From assembly GCA_905194315.1 (NCBI GenBank), contig CAJJRX010000003.1, forward strand, positions 1-64,000: a stretch of 64,000 nt of DNA. Reading direction: 5' to 3'. Source of the stretch: an uncultured Sutterella sp. Lineage in GTDB: Bacteria > Pseudomonadota > Gammaproteobacteria > Burkholderiales > Burkholderiaceae_F. The notes beneath the pieces are model-generated. The model was given only the letters and a program-made list of their open reading frames with translations, was not told the origin of the DNA and searched no databases. The position numbers and the translations under genes were made by a program. Numbering within the stretch: position 1 is the stretch's first letter; each line of letters opens with the position of its first letter. Shown here one piece after another: positions 27,050 to 36,239 of this stretch.

Positions 27050-28606
27050 ATGAAAAAGCAAGCTTTGATCAGCGTCTCAGACAAAACCGGCGTGGTTGCG
27101 TTTGCCCGTGGTCTCCACGAGCTCGGTTACCACATTCTGAGCACGGGCGGCACCGCAAAACTGCTCACGCAGGAAGGTGTTCCCTGCCAGGAGGTCGCTG
27201 ATTACACAGGCTTTCCTGAAATGCTCGACGGCCGCGTGAAGACCCTCAACCCGAAAATTCACGCCGGCATTCTCGCCCGCCGTCCCGATCCCGCTCACAT
27301 GGCAGCTCTTGCCGAACACAACATCGATCCGATCGACATCATCTGTGTGAACCTCTATCCGTTTGAACAGACGATTGCCAAGCCCGGCTGCACCTTTGAA
27401 GAGGCCATTGAAAACATTGACATCGGCGGCCCGACGATGATCCGTGCTGCGGCGAAGAATCACGAATCGGTTGCCGTGGTGGTGGATCCTGCCGACTATG
27501 CGGGTATCCTCGAAGAGGTGAAGGCCAGCGGCGAGGTCACTGCGGCGACCCGTCTGCGTCTGGCGAAGAAGGTTTTCGCTCATACCGCCCGCTATGACGG
27601 CATGATCACCAACTACCTCACGAAACTCGATGACAACGGCGAGCCGGCTGCCGACTTTCCCGCTGTGCTCACCCGCCAGTGGGTGAAGGTGCAGGATATG
27701 CGCTACGGTGAAAATCCTCACCAGAGCGCAGCCTTCTACCGTGAAAGCACAGTGGCGCCCGGCCTGCTTGCCGGCTATACCCAGCTTCAGGGTAAGGAGC
27801 TCTCCTACAACAATATCGCTGACAGTGATGCCGCCTGGGAATGCGTGCGCTCCTTCTCGAGCCCGGCCTGCGTGATTATCAAGCATGCCAATCCGTGCGG
27901 CGTCGGTATCGGCGTGGACTCCGCCGAGGCCTATCAGAAGGCGTTCCTTACGGACAGCAAGTCCGCTTTCGGCGGCATCATCGCGTTTAACCGTGAAGTC
28001 TCCGAAGAGGCTGCACAGCATATCTCGCGTCAGTTTGCTGAAGTGATTATCGCCCCCGGCTTTACCGACGGCGCCCGTGCCGTGTTCGAGCAGAAGAAGA
28101 ATCTGCGTCTGCTGGTGGTGGCCAACGGCGGTGCGCACAACGATTACGACTTCAAGCGTGTCGGCGGCGGCCTCCTTGTGCAGACGCCCGATATTCAGCT
28201 CGCAACAGAAAATGACCTCCGTGTTGTTACGAAGCGTCAGCCGACCACCGAGCAGATTGCCGACATGATGTTCGCCTGGAATGTGGCCCGCTTTGTGAAG
28301 TCCAACACCATCGTTTATGCCAAGGGCGGCATGACGCTCGGTGTGGGTGCCGGTCAGATGAGCCGTGTCGATTCGGCACGCATTGCCGCCATCAAGGCCG
28401 AAGAGGCCGGCCTCTCTCTGGAGGGCTCTGTGGCTGCGTCTGACGCGTTCTTCCCGTTCCGCGACGGTCTTGATGTCGTGGTCGATGCGGGGGCGACGGC
28501 TGTCATTCAGCCCGGCGGATCGATCCGTGACGAAGAGGTGATTGCGGCCGCTGACGAACGCGGTATCGTGATGGTCTTCACGGGCGAACGTCACTTCCGT
28601 CACTGA
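27050..28606 (+). CDS. purH: Bifunctional AICAR transformylase/IMP cyclohydrolase
   Basis: Catalyses the last two steps of de novo IMP synthesis. The N-terminal MGS-fold cyclohydrolase begins KKQALISVSDKTGVVAFARGL; the C-terminal transformylase contains the catalytic KHANPCG and YAKGGMTLGVGAGQMSRVDS. Length (518) is normal. It follows fis by 32 bases with AAGGAA before the ATG, so dusB-fis-purH may be one transcript. A hairpin terminator follows. Confidence 0.97.
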   Translation: MKKQALISVSDKTGVVAFARGLHELGYHILSTGGTAKLLTQEGVPCQEVADYTGFPEMLDGRVKTLNPKIHAGILARRPDPAHMAALAEHNIDPIDIICVNLYPFEQTIAKPGCTFEEAIENIDIGGPTMIRAAAKNHESVAVVVDPADYAGILEEVKASGEVTAATRLRLAKKVFAHTARYDGMITNYLTKLDDNGEPAADFPAVLTRQWVKVQDMRYGENPHQSAAFYRESTVAPGLLAGYTQLQGKELSYNNIADSDAAWECVRSFSSPACVIIKHANPCGVGIGVDSAEAYQKAFLTDSKSAFGGIIAFNREVSEEAAQHISRQFAEVIIAPGFTDGARAVFEQKKNLRLLVVANGGAHNDYDFKRVGGGLLVQTPDIQLATENDLRVVTKRQPTTEQIADMMFAWNVARFVKSNTIVYAKGGMTLGVGAGQMSRVDSARIAAIKAEEAGLSLEGSVAASDAFFPFRDGLDVVVDAGATAVIQPGGSIRDEEVIAAADERGIVMVFTGERHFRH

Positions 28607-28676
28607 CCGTAAACGAGTGTGTTTGAAGGCAAATGCAGTAACGTAGTGTAGTGTTTGTTTTCAAATATATTCCTCA

Positions 28677-28705
28677 AAAGGGAGCACCGGTGTGCTCCCT
28701 TTGCT
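28677..28705 (+). terminator. Terminator-like hairpin after purH
   Basis: AAAGGGAGCAC (28677-28687) pairs with GTGCTCCCTTT (28692-28702). The T run is short, so termination efficiency is uncertain. Confidence 0.6.
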
Positions 28706-28765
28706 GTAAATTGAACCAATCTGATTTTTTTAAAACATCATTTCCGATGCGTTGAAGGAGTTTTT

Positions 28766-30055
28766 GTGCAAAGCTTGAATTTCAAACGCCGCACATTACT
28801 GCAGGCCGGCGGCATGATGGGGCTGATGGCCTCCTGCCCGGCTCTGGCGCAAATGAATATTTCCATCATTGGTGTGGGTGGCACCCAGTATCCCATTGGT
28901 GTGGTTCCGTTTTTCGGCGAGGCGCCTCAGGCGCTCGGCCAGATTATCGGTGCCGACCTTGAGCGCTCCGGTGCGTTCCGCGTTTCGTCCAACGGTCCCG
29001 CGGTGAATCCCTCCGAGATTGCCAAGCCTTCGAACCTTACGCAGTGGGCTCAGGGTGGTATTAACGCACTCGTGGTCGGTCAGGTGACTCAGGTCTCCGC
29101 CGGTCGCTGGGAAGTGCGCTACTACCTGCATGACACCATCTCGGGCAATGTGCTGGATACCTACGGCTTTAACTGCTCGACCGAGCAGCTGCGTCTGACG
29201 GCACACCGTCTGGCTGACCGTATCTACACGAACATCACGGGCAACGGTCCGTTCTTTGCTTCGCAGTTTGTGTATGTCTCTCAGGTCGGCAAGCGAAGCT
29301 ATCAGCTGGTCGTGAGCGAATCCGATGGATTTAATGCCAAAGTCGCATTACAATCTGCCGAGCCGATTATTTCGCCCACCTGGTCACCTGACGGAACCCG
29401 CCTGGCGTACGTGAGTTTTGAGCGCAAGAAACCGGTCGTCTTCACACAGGATCTGGCTACGGGTCAGAGGCGCGCGGTGGCCGCATTCTCCGGCAACAAC
29501 TCCGCACCGGCTTTCAGCAGTTCGGGCAACGAACTTGCGGTGGCTCTGTCGCGTGACGGGATTACGCAGATTTATCTGATGAACGCTGACGGTTCCGGTG
29601 TCCGCCGCTTTACGCGAAGCTACGGCATCGATACTGAACCGGTCTTCTCGAAGGACGGTCAGTACGTTTACTTCACCAGCGATCGCGGTGGTACTCCTCA
29701 AATTTATCGTCAAAGTTTGTCCGGCGACAAGGCTGAGCGAGTTACTTTCGGATCCAGTTACGCAATTAGCCCTGATATCAGTGCAGACGGCCGATATTTG
29801 GCTTATATTTCGCGTGTCGACCACAAGTTCCGTACGGCAGTGATGGATCTGCAGACCGGACAATCGATTTTTGTCACCAACTCGCAATTCGACGAATCCC
29901 CATCCTTTGCACCGAACGGCCGCTTTGTAGTGTATGCCACTGAAGAAGGCGGACGCGGGGTGTTAGGGACGGCAGGCGTCGACGGACGTCTGAATACGCG
30001 TCTGACGAGTGAGGGCAATATCAGAGAGCCGAGCTGGGGTCCTATCCTGAAATAA
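28766..30055 (+). CDS. tolB: Tol-Pal system beta-propeller protein TolB
   Basis: Periplasmic TolB: an N-terminal alpha/beta domain (about 30-165) and a six-bladed propeller with repeated SPTWSPDGTRLAYVSF-like blades that bind Pal. The start is GTG 28766 with AAGGAG upstream. The signal sequence, FKRRTLLQAGGMMGLMASCPALAQ, contains an RRTLLQ stretch that resembles a twin-arginine signal more than an ordinary Sec signal. pal and cpoB follow, but tolQ, tolR and tolA are not upstream; purH is there instead. Confidence 0.95.
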   Translation: MQSLNFKRRTLLQAGGMMGLMASCPALAQMNISIIGVGGTQYPIGVVPFFGEAPQALGQIIGADLERSGAFRVSSNGPAVNPSEIAKPSNLTQWAQGGINALVVGQVTQVSAGRWEVRYYLHDTISGNVLDTYGFNCSTEQLRLTAHRLADRIYTNITGNGPFFASQFVYVSQVGKRSYQLVVSESDGFNAKVALQSAEPIISPTWSPDGTRLAYVSFERKKPVVFTQDLATGQRRAVAAFSGNNSAPAFSSSGNELAVALSRDGITQIYLMNADGSGVRRFTRSYGIDTEPVFSKDGQYVYFTSDRGGTPQIYRQSLSGDKAERVTFGSSYAISPDISADGRYLAYISRVDHKFRTAVMDLQTGQSIFVTNSQFDESPSFAPNGRFVVYATEEGGRGVLGTAGVDGRLNTRLTSEGNIREPSWGPILK

Positions 30056-30159
30056 CCGGCGAAACGACAACGGGCGGTTCTGCCCGGCGTCGACGAAGAA
30101 TTTAAAGACAATTCCGGTCTGTGATAAACAGGCCGCTTGTAAAACCTTTAATACAAAAC

Positions 30160-30198
30160 TGAACGTTTTTCAATTTGCCTATGGTAGGCACACGTTCA
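30160..30198 (+). promoter_or_regulatory. Nested hairpin in the pal leader
   Basis: TGAACGT (30160-30166) pairs with ACGTTCA (30192-30198), enclosing a second perfect stem TGCCTA-TGG-TAGGCA (30176-30190). It lies about 35 bases before the pal ribosome site in the 175-base tolB-pal gap. It may set mRNA stability or differential pal expression; no T run follows, so it is not a normal terminator. Confidence 0.4.
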
Positions 30199-30230
30199 AT
30201 CGATAAATAAACACAAGGAGTTTATTCATC

Positions 30231-30761
30231 ATGTCTTTTGCATGGAAAGTGGGAGCTTCTGCTCTGGCTTTGGCAGTCTTGTTGAGCGGTTGCTCCAGCG
30301 TTGATCTCAACGACGCTGATAAGGCCGGTACGCTGGCGGGTCAGGATGCTGGCTCTGCTAACGGCAGCGGTATTTCCAACCCCTTTGCTGACCCGTCCAA
30401 TCCTCTCTCTCAGCGCTCCGTTTACTTCGCCTTCGACTCCTATGAAGTCGAACAGAAGTATGCTCCCGCTGTGCAGGCTCACGCCCAGTGGCTCAACGCC
30501 CACCAGGATGTGAAGGTTCAGATTCAGGGTAACACTGACGAACGCGGTGGTCGTGAATACAACCTCGCCCTCGGTCAGAAGCGCTCTGAAGCTGTCAAGC
30601 AGCGCCTCCAGCTCCTCGGCGTTCCCGCCAACCGTATTGAAGCTGTTTCCTTCGGTAAGGAAAAGCCGGTTGCCACGGGTCAGTCCGAAGAAGCCTGGGC
30701 TCAGAACCGTCGTGCTGACATCGTTTACCCGGCTGAAGTTATCAACGGCCAGGTTCGCTAA
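30231..30761 (+). CDS. pal: Peptidoglycan-associated lipoprotein Pal
   Basis: Outer-membrane lipoprotein linking the membrane to peptidoglycan and binding TolB. It has a lipoprotein signal with lipobox LLSGC (Cys21), a short linker and a C-terminal OmpA-like domain with the peptidoglycan-binding block GNTDERGGREYNLALGQKR. AAGGAG stands upstream of the ATG. The 176 residues are normal. A strong terminator after the stop separates it from cpoB. Confidence 0.96.
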   Translation: MSFAWKVGASALALAVLLSGCSSVDLNDADKAGTLAGQDAGSANGSGISNPFADPSNPLSQRSVYFAFDSYEVEQKYAPAVQAHAQWLNAHQDVKVQIQGNTDERGGREYNLALGQKRSEAVKQRLQLLGVPANRIEAVSFGKEKPVATGQSEEAWAQNRRADIVYPAEVINGQVR

Positions 30762-30794
30762 TCCGGCTCTTTAGACGGTAGCTGCACATAGCAT

Positions 30795-30854
30795 AAACGG
30801 CGACACCGGTGCTCCGAACAGAGCCGTTTGTCGCCGTTTTTTTTGAAGGTGTAT
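30795..30854 (+). terminator. Rho-independent terminator between pal and cpoB
   Basis: AAACGGCGACA (30795-30805) pairs perfectly with TGTCGCCGTTT (30839-30849), within a run of eight T. The cpoB ribosome site begins only a few bases later, so cpoB expression must rely on read-through or another promoter. Confidence 0.8.
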
Positions 30855-30865
30855 GGGAGAGAATA

Positions 30866-31597
30866 ATGACATTGGCTAAACGCATTCTGCTCGGCGTGGC
30901 ACTGGCGGGACTGGCTGCGGGTCAGGCATCTGCCTTTTCTGATGATGAGGCGCGTCGTGCTATTCTGGATTTGCGTGAACAGATCAAAGATCTGCAGCAG
31001 CAACTGGACATTCAGCAGCAGGCGCAGCTTAATTTTGCCAATCACGTCACCAGCCTGCAGGAACAGAACCGCCGCCTGAACGGGCGCATTGAGGAGCTGA
31101 CGAATGCTCTTCAGAACGAGCAGAAGTCCAGACGTGACCTTTATCAGGACATGGACAAGCGCCTCAACAAGTTCGAACCTCAGCAGGTCACCATCAACGG
31201 CAACGAAGTGACGGTTCAGCCGGAGGAAAAGCAGGCCTATGATGCGGCCCAGGCGGCCATTGCCGCCGAGGATTACAAGAAGGCCTACAAGCTTTTTGCC
31301 CAGTTCAACCGGGACTGGAAGAGTTCTCCGTACCGTGTGGATGCCCTTTACTGGCAGGGTGCTTCGGCCTTTGCCGTGGAAGATTACAAAACCACGATCA
31401 ATCTGCAGAATCAGCTGATTCGTGAGTTCCCTAACGACGGCAAGGTGCCTGATGCCATGGTAAGCGTCGGCTCGGCCCAGGCTGCTTTAGGCAATTTGAA
31501 GGCGGCAAGCGCGACATTCAATAAAGTGATTCAGCGCTTTCCCAAGAGCAACGCTGCAAAAACGGCTAAACTTCGTTTAAAGGCGATTTCGCGCTAA
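30866..31597 (+). CDS. cpoB: Cell division coordinator CpoB (YbgF)
   Basis: Periplasmic TPR protein coordinating peptidoglycan synthesis and Tol-driven outer-membrane constriction. It starts at ATG 30866 (GGGAGAG upstream; the upstream open frame is not used), with a signal peptide ending at GLAAGQASA, a coiled-coil segment (about 22-95, rich in Gln and Leu heptads) for trimerisation, and TPR repeats to the end. The 243 residues are usual. It follows pal, the standard order. Confidence 0.93.
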   Translation: MTLAKRILLGVALAGLAAGQASAFSDDEARRAILDLREQIKDLQQQLDIQQQAQLNFANHVTSLQEQNRRLNGRIEELTNALQNEQKSRRDLYQDMDKRLNKFEPQQVTINGNEVTVQPEEKQAYDAAQAAIAAEDYKKAYKLFAQFNRDWKSSPYRVDALYWQGASAFAVEDYKTTINLQNQLIREFPNDGKVPDAMVSVGSAQAALGNLKAASATFNKVIQRFPKSNAAKTAKLRLKAISR

Positions 31598-31604
31598 AAA
31601 AATT

Positions 31605-31644
31605 AAGAGCCCTGCATCTTCCTTAAGGTAAATGTAGGGCTTTT
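31605..31644 (+). terminator. Terminator after cpoB
   Basis: AGCCCTGCAT pairs with ATGTAGGGCT (one G-T pair), flanked by A-rich and T-rich (TTTT) arms. Confidence 0.75.
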
Positions 31645-31777
31645 ATGGTAGATTCTGTCAAACGAAAACGAAAGTTCGATAGAATTTGCCAAAACAGTGT
31701 CCCCGTGCGGGGCACTGTGCTGTTCTAACTGCCCGGACAATTTCGTACCCCGTGGAGTTTTTTATAAAGAAGGATCT

Positions 31778-33400
31778 ATGAAACACTGCAATCAAATGCG
31801 TGGTGTGGACGTTCTGCACGATCCACGCGTCAATCACGGCACTTCGTTTGATGACAATGCCAAGGAACAACTCGGTCTGCGCGGTCTTCTGCCGCCGGTC
31901 TCTGAAAAGCGCGAGCAGCAGGTTGCCCGCGTGCACACGATTCTGGACCGTTTCACCAACCCGCTCAACAAGTATTTGATGCTCGATAGCATTCTCGCTA
32001 CCGATCAGGATCTCTTCTACAAGCTGCTCATCAACTACATCGATGAGTACATGCCGGTGGTGTACACACCGACAGTCGGTGAAGTCTGCCAGCGCTACAG
32101 CCATATCCTCATGCACCCGCATGGCGCCTTCCTTTCCATCAAGGACAAGGGACATCTCGACGAGCTGCTCGCTAATGTTCCCAATGAGGAGGTGGACGTT
32201 ATCGTGGTGACCGACGGCCAGCGCATTCTCGGCCTGGGCGACCTCGGTGTCAACGGTATGGGAATTCCCTGCGGGAAGCTGAGCCTGTACACGGCCTGTG
32301 CCGGTATCCACCCCGACAAGACGCTGCCGGTTGTGCTCGACGTCGGCACCAACACCCAGGAATACCTCGATGACCCGCTTTATCTTGGTCTGCGCCAGAA
32401 GCGTGTCACGGGTGATGAATACTTTGAATTTGTGGATGAGTTCATCCAGGCCGCCCGCAAGCGCTGGCCCAATGTGCTCATCCAGTTTGAAGACTTCGGT
32501 AACGCCAATGCCTTCCCGCTTCTGTCGAAGTACCAGGACCAGATTCTGTGCTTTAACGATGACATTCAGGGAACGGCCTCTGTCGCACTGACCGGTGTTT
32601 ACACCGCTTTGCGCGTGACGAAGAAGCCGCTCACCGAACAGCGCTTCCTCTTTATGGGCGCCGGTGAGGCTGCTACCGGTATCGCCGAGCTCATCGTCGA
32701 TGCTATGGTCGCCGAAGGGATGGATCGCGAAGAAGCGCTCAAGCACTGTGCGCTCTTTGACTCCAAGGGTCTTGTGACGAACAGCCGCGGTGATGTGCTT
32801 GCACACAACAAGGTGCCGTTCGCTCATGATCTGCCCAACTGCAAGACCTTCCTGGAGGCCGTCAAGGCTTACAAGCCGACCGGTATTGTTGGTGTGGCCG
32901 CCCAGCCCAAGGTCTTTGACGAGGCGGTTCTCAAGGCGATGTGTGAGCTCAACGAACGTCCGATCGTGTTTGCGCTCTCCAACCCGACCTCCCGTGCCGA
33001 ATGCACGGCTGAGGAAGCCTACCGCTACACCGACGGCAAGGTGCTCTTTGCCTCCGGTTCGCCGTTTGCTCCGGTTGACCTCAACGGCATGCACTTCGTG
33101 CCGCGTCAGGGCAACAACAGCTATGTGTTCCCGGGGCTCGGCCTCGGTGCCGTGTTCGCCCGCGCCAAGTGGATGCCTACCGGCATGTTCCTGGCTGCCT
33201 CGCGCGAACTTGCCAACACGGTGAGCGAAGCCGATCTTGCTCAGGGCTCTCTGTATCCCTCGCTTGATCAGGTTCGCGACGTCTCCGTGCGCATTGCTGT
33301 GGCTGTGGCTGAATATGCTTATGAACACGGTCTGGCTCAGCGCGAACGTCCTGCTGACCTTGAAAAAGCCATCCGCGATTTCATGTATCATCCCCAGTAA
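31778..33400 (+). CDS. maeA: NAD-dependent malic enzyme
   Basis: Oxidatively decarboxylates malate to pyruvate. The N-terminal malic domain contains VVYTPTVGEVCQ and DGQRILGLGDLGVNGMGIP, the metal-binding FEDFGNANAF and FNDDIQGTA, and the NAD domain the glycine motif GAGEAATGIAE. The long form (540 residues) matches MaeA/SfcA, not the phosphotransacetylase-fused MaeB. The start is ATG 31778 with GAAGGA upstream. NAD rather than NADP use is inferred from the subfamily. Confidence 0.92.
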   Translation: MKHCNQMRGVDVLHDPRVNHGTSFDDNAKEQLGLRGLLPPVSEKREQQVARVHTILDRFTNPLNKYLMLDSILATDQDLFYKLLINYIDEYMPVVYTPTVGEVCQRYSHILMHPHGAFLSIKDKGHLDELLANVPNEEVDVIVVTDGQRILGLGDLGVNGMGIPCGKLSLYTACAGIHPDKTLPVVLDVGTNTQEYLDDPLYLGLRQKRVTGDEYFEFVDEFIQAARKRWPNVLIQFEDFGNANAFPLLSKYQDQILCFNDDIQGTASVALTGVYTALRVTKKPLTEQRFLFMGAGEAATGIAELIVDAMVAEGMDREEALKHCALFDSKGLVTNSRGDVLAHNKVPFAHDLPNCKTFLEAVKAYKPTGIVGVAAQPKVFDEAVLKAMCELNERPIVFALSNPTSRAECTAEEAYRYTDGKVLFASGSPFAPVDLNGMHFVPRQGNNSYVFPGLGLGAVFARAKWMPTGMFLAASRELANTVSEADLAQGSLYPSLDQVRDVSVRIAVAVAEYAYEHGLAQRERPADLEKAIRDFMYHPQ

Positions 33401-33424
33401 GACGTAAACTGTCTGAGATGATGG

Positions 33425-33497
33425 GCGGCGCGGTAGTACCGCGCCGCAAAAGCCCCGAGCCTTCAAGTAAAGAGAGTTTGCTTGAAGGCTTGTTTTT
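33425..33497 (+). terminator. Palindrome and rho-independent terminator after maeA
   Basis: A near-perfect 23-base palindrome with an 11-base arm (33425-33447) is followed by the terminator proper: AGCCTTCAAG (33458-33467) pairs with CTTGAAGGCT (33481-33490), then TGTTTTT. Confidence 0.8.
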
Positions 33498-33526
33498 ATT
33501 CAACCGATGCGCCTGCGCTGCTCTTT

Positions 33527-34363
33527 ATGACAGATTTTGAACAGACTCAACTCGAGATAGAGCATCCTCACGAGGAGGTGATCTTTGCCCGCCTCTATGG
33601 TGAGCCGCTCGAGAAGTGTCCGGAGGAGCTCTACATTCCGCCGGAGGCGCTGCGCGTATTTCTTGAAAGCTTTGAGGGCCCGCTGGATCTGCTGCTGTTT
33701 CTGATACGGCGCCAGAAGTTTGATGTGCTCGATATTCCGATGGCCACCCTCACCGCGCAGTATATGCGCTATGTGGAACTTGTCCGGGAGAGCAATCTCG
33801 AGCTGGCGGCTGCCTATCTGGTGATGTCCGCCACCCTTATGCAGATTAAAAGCCGGCTGCTTCTGCCCGCTCCGCCTAAGGAGGACGGCAGCGAGCCGGA
33901 GGATCCCAGAGCCGAGCTGATGCGGCGCCTGCTCGAGTATGAACGTATGCGCGACGTGGCCAAGCGCCTGGGGGCGCTTCCCCGTCAGGGCAGGGATTTC
34001 TGGACGGCAGGCGCGGAAATTCCTGAACTCGCCCCGGCCTACCCCGATCTTGACGCCGGAGAGCTCTCCGAGGCGTGGCTTGCTGTGAGCGCCCGTCTGC
34101 AGCTGGTTGAACACCACAAAGTTTCCCGTGAGGAACTGTCGGTGCGTGAGCACATGTCTGTGATTCTCAAATTTGTCTCTGAACGCGGCAGGGTGGCACT
34201 GCCGGAACTCTGGTCCGAGGGGGCAAGCAAATACGAGAAAACCGTCTGGTTTCTCGCACTGCTGGAGCTGGGCAAGGACGGGCTGGTTCAGATCAGTCAG
34301 GCGAGCGCGTTCTCTACGATCTATATTGAACCGGCCGATCTCTGGCTCCCTGAGGTCTCCTGA
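33527..34363 (+). CDS. scpA: Segregation and condensation protein A
   Basis: Kleisin subunit of the SMC-ScpAB condensin. The N-terminal FEGPLDLLLFLIRRQKFDVLDIPM and AAYLVMSATLMQIKSRLLLP are diagnostic, and the C-terminal winged helix ends with FSTIYIEP. ATG 33527 is preferred, because the in-frame TTG at 33482 lies inside the maeA terminator; no strong ribosome site is seen. scpB and smc are not adjacent. The 278 residues are normal for betaproteobacteria. Confidence 0.92.
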   Translation: MTDFEQTQLEIEHPHEEVIFARLYGEPLEKCPEELYIPPEALRVFLESFEGPLDLLLFLIRRQKFDVLDIPMATLTAQYMRYVELVRESNLELAAAYLVMSATLMQIKSRLLLPAPPKEDGSEPEDPRAELMRRLLEYERMRDVAKRLGALPRQGRDFWTAGAEIPELAPAYPDLDAGELSEAWLAVSARLQLVEHHKVSREELSVREHMSVILKFVSERGRVALPELWSEGASKYEKTVWFLALLELGKDGLVQISQASAFSTIYIEPADLWLPEVS

Positions 34364-34365
34364 CA

Positions 34366-34397
34366 AAAAAGGAACCCTCCGGGGAGAGTTCCTTTTT
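34366..34397. terminator. Bidirectional terminator between scpA and the SulP gene
   Basis: AAAAAGGAAC (34366-34375) and GTTCCTTTTT (34388-34397) form a perfect stem with A and T runs on both sides, serving both convergent genes. Confidence 0.85.
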
Positions 34398-34409
34398 CTG
34401 GTCTCAGTT

Positions 34410-36119
34410 TCAGGCGGCGCTTTCTGCGAGCAGTGTCTTGGCTCTGGCGAGTGCGAATTCCATATTGGGAACGATATTGGCGCCGAGCTCATCGACCACG
34501 CCGGCGCGGGCGAGCTGTTTGTAGGTATACCCGCTTGCGCCTGCAATGATGAGTTCGTGTTTGTAGCGCGCGAGCGTGCGTGCAAACAGCTCGATCTGAT
34601 CAAGCGCGGAGTTGTCAATATTGAGCAGATCAGTGAAGTCAAGAATGACAATTCTGGCCGCTTTCGGGTCGGAGAGGCGTTGCGGATCGGTCAGTCCTTC
34701 GAGTTTGGAGATCGACCCGAAAAAGAGAGCGCCGCGGATGTGCCAGGCCTCAACATTTTCCGGCATATCAAAGGGCAGCGTGACCGGATCGACCGCGGTA
34801 AGGGTGTTCATGCGCACCAGGAAGGAGATGCAGGCGACCACGAGTCCGACCTGCACCGCAACGGTCAGATCAAAGATCACCGTGAGCAGGAAGGTGATGA
34901 CAAACGTGATGCCGTGCGAGACCGAGCGGTGGTTCAGACGAACAAACTCTTTCCAGTTACCCATGTTCCAGGCAACAAAAACCAGAATGGCGGCAAGAGC
35001 GGCAAGCGGAATATTACTTGCGAGCGGGGCGGCGACGAGAATGACCGCCAGCAGTGTGAGCACATGCACCATACCGGCCACCGGGGAGAAGGCCCCGGAT
35101 TTGATGTTGGTGACCGTACGGGCAATGGTACCCGTGGCGGGAATGCCGCCGAAAAACGGCGTCACCATATTGGCAATGCCCTGCGCCATCAGTTCCTGAT
35201 TGGGATTGTGACGGTCGTCGGTCATCGTATCGGCCACGCGTGCACACAGCAGACTTTCAATGGAGCCCAGAATGGCAAGGGTGAGCATCGGTCCGATGAG
35301 ACTCTTGGCAGTTGCCCATTCCAGTTCAGGGAAGGCGAATCCGGGCAGAGACTGCGGAATGCCGCCGAATTTTGAGCCGATGGTTTCAACAGGCAGATTG
35401 CCGAGCGAGACGACAAGCGTGGCCAGAAAGAGCACGATGACGCTGCCGGGCAGACGGGCCATCCAGCGCTTCCACTGCGGACCGGACATCTGATAACCCT
35501 TGGGCCAGACCTTCAGCAGAACGACACCGGTCACAGCGATACCCACTGCCCAGGGATTGATGGAGTGAATGTTTTCTGCGATTGCGCGGATCTGACCGAA
35601 GAAGTCGGCCGGCATTTTGGCAATGGTGAGGCCGAGAAACTCCTTGACCTGCTGCAGTCCGATCATGACGGCAATGCCGTTGGTAAAGCCGATCACAATG
35701 GAGACCGGGATGAATTTCACCAGTCCCCCCAGCTTAAAGAGCCCCATCAGAAAGAGGATGACCCCGGAGCCGAGGGTGGCGATCAGAAGGTTGGCAAGAC
35801 CGTACTGGGCGATAATCCCGTAAATGATGACCACAAAAGCGCCGGCGGGCCCGCCGATCTGAACACGGCAGCCGCCGAAAAGCGAGATGAGAAAACCGGC
35901 CACAATCGCTGTATACAGACCGGCCTCAGGCGGAACACCGGAGGCGATACCGAAAGCCATTGCGAGCGGCAGAGCAACCATCCCGACCGTAAGCCCCGCG
36001 GAAATATCCCGCATCAGTTTGTGCCGGGAGTAGTCCGTGAGAACATCGAGCGCTACAGGACGAAATTTAGCCAAAGGCAGGTGGTGAAGGAACTCTTTGG
36101 CTGACGCAGTGAAATTCAT
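34410..36119 (-). CDS. SulP-family anion permease with STAS domain
   Basis: Inner-membrane transporter with about 10-14 hydrophobic helices (residues 40-410) and a C-terminal cytosolic STAS domain (about 440-550, with RIVILDFTDLLNIDNSAL). The SulP signature FGGCRVQIGGPAGAF lies near residue 85. Members move sulfate, bicarbonate, C4-dicarboxylates or other anions; the substrate cannot be told, although this short 569-residue form with no carbonic anhydrase neighbour resembles generic bacterial SulP. It stands alone, between a terminator and the metG end. Confidence 0.9.
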   Translation of the reverse strand: MNFTASAKEFLHHLPLAKFRPVALDVLTDYSRHKLMRDISAGLTVGMVALPLAMAFGIASGVPPEAGLYTAIVAGFLISLFGGCRVQIGGPAGAFVVIIYGIIAQYGLANLLIATLGSGVILFLMGLFKLGGLVKFIPVSIVIGFTNGIAVMIGLQQVKEFLGLTIAKMPADFFGQIRAIAENIHSINPWAVGIAVTGVVLLKVWPKGYQMSGPQWKRWMARLPGSVIVLFLATLVVSLGNLPVETIGSKFGGIPQSLPGFAFPELEWATAKSLIGPMLTLAILGSIESLLCARVADTMTDDRHNPNQELMAQGIANMVTPFFGGIPATGTIARTVTNIKSGAFSPVAGMVHVLTLLAVILVAAPLASNIPLAALAAILVFVAWNMGNWKEFVRLNHRSVSHGITFVITFLLTVIFDLTVAVQVGLVVACISFLVRMNTLTAVDPVTLPFDMPENVEAWHIRGALFFGSISKLEGLTDPQRLSDPKAARIVILDFTDLLNIDNSALDQIELFARTLARYKHELIIAGASGYTYKQLARAGVVDELGANIVPNMEFALARAKTLLAESAA

Positions 36120-36162
36120 GGGTAAAGACAGAATAAAGAATATCGGCTCTGGTGAGGAGCAG

Positions 36163-36183
36163 CTGCCCCGCAGGGCGGGGCAG
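36163..36183 (-). repeat. Perfect hairpin in the metG-sulP spacer
   Basis: CTGCCCCGC-AGG-GCGGGGCAG forms a 9-pair stem without a T run. A second weaker stem of the GGCCGG/CCGGCC type lies at about 36196-36230. Together they probably mark the end of the metG transcript. Confidence 0.4.
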
Positions 36184-36239
36184 GTCAGGATGGGAGGGCC
36201 GGTTCACGCAGCGCCGGCCTCTCCTGTCAATGCGGGCGG

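Noticed and set aside
31658..33466. 602-residue open frame antisense to maeA
   Set aside because: Shadow of the malic enzyme gene, crossing both of its flanking terminators.
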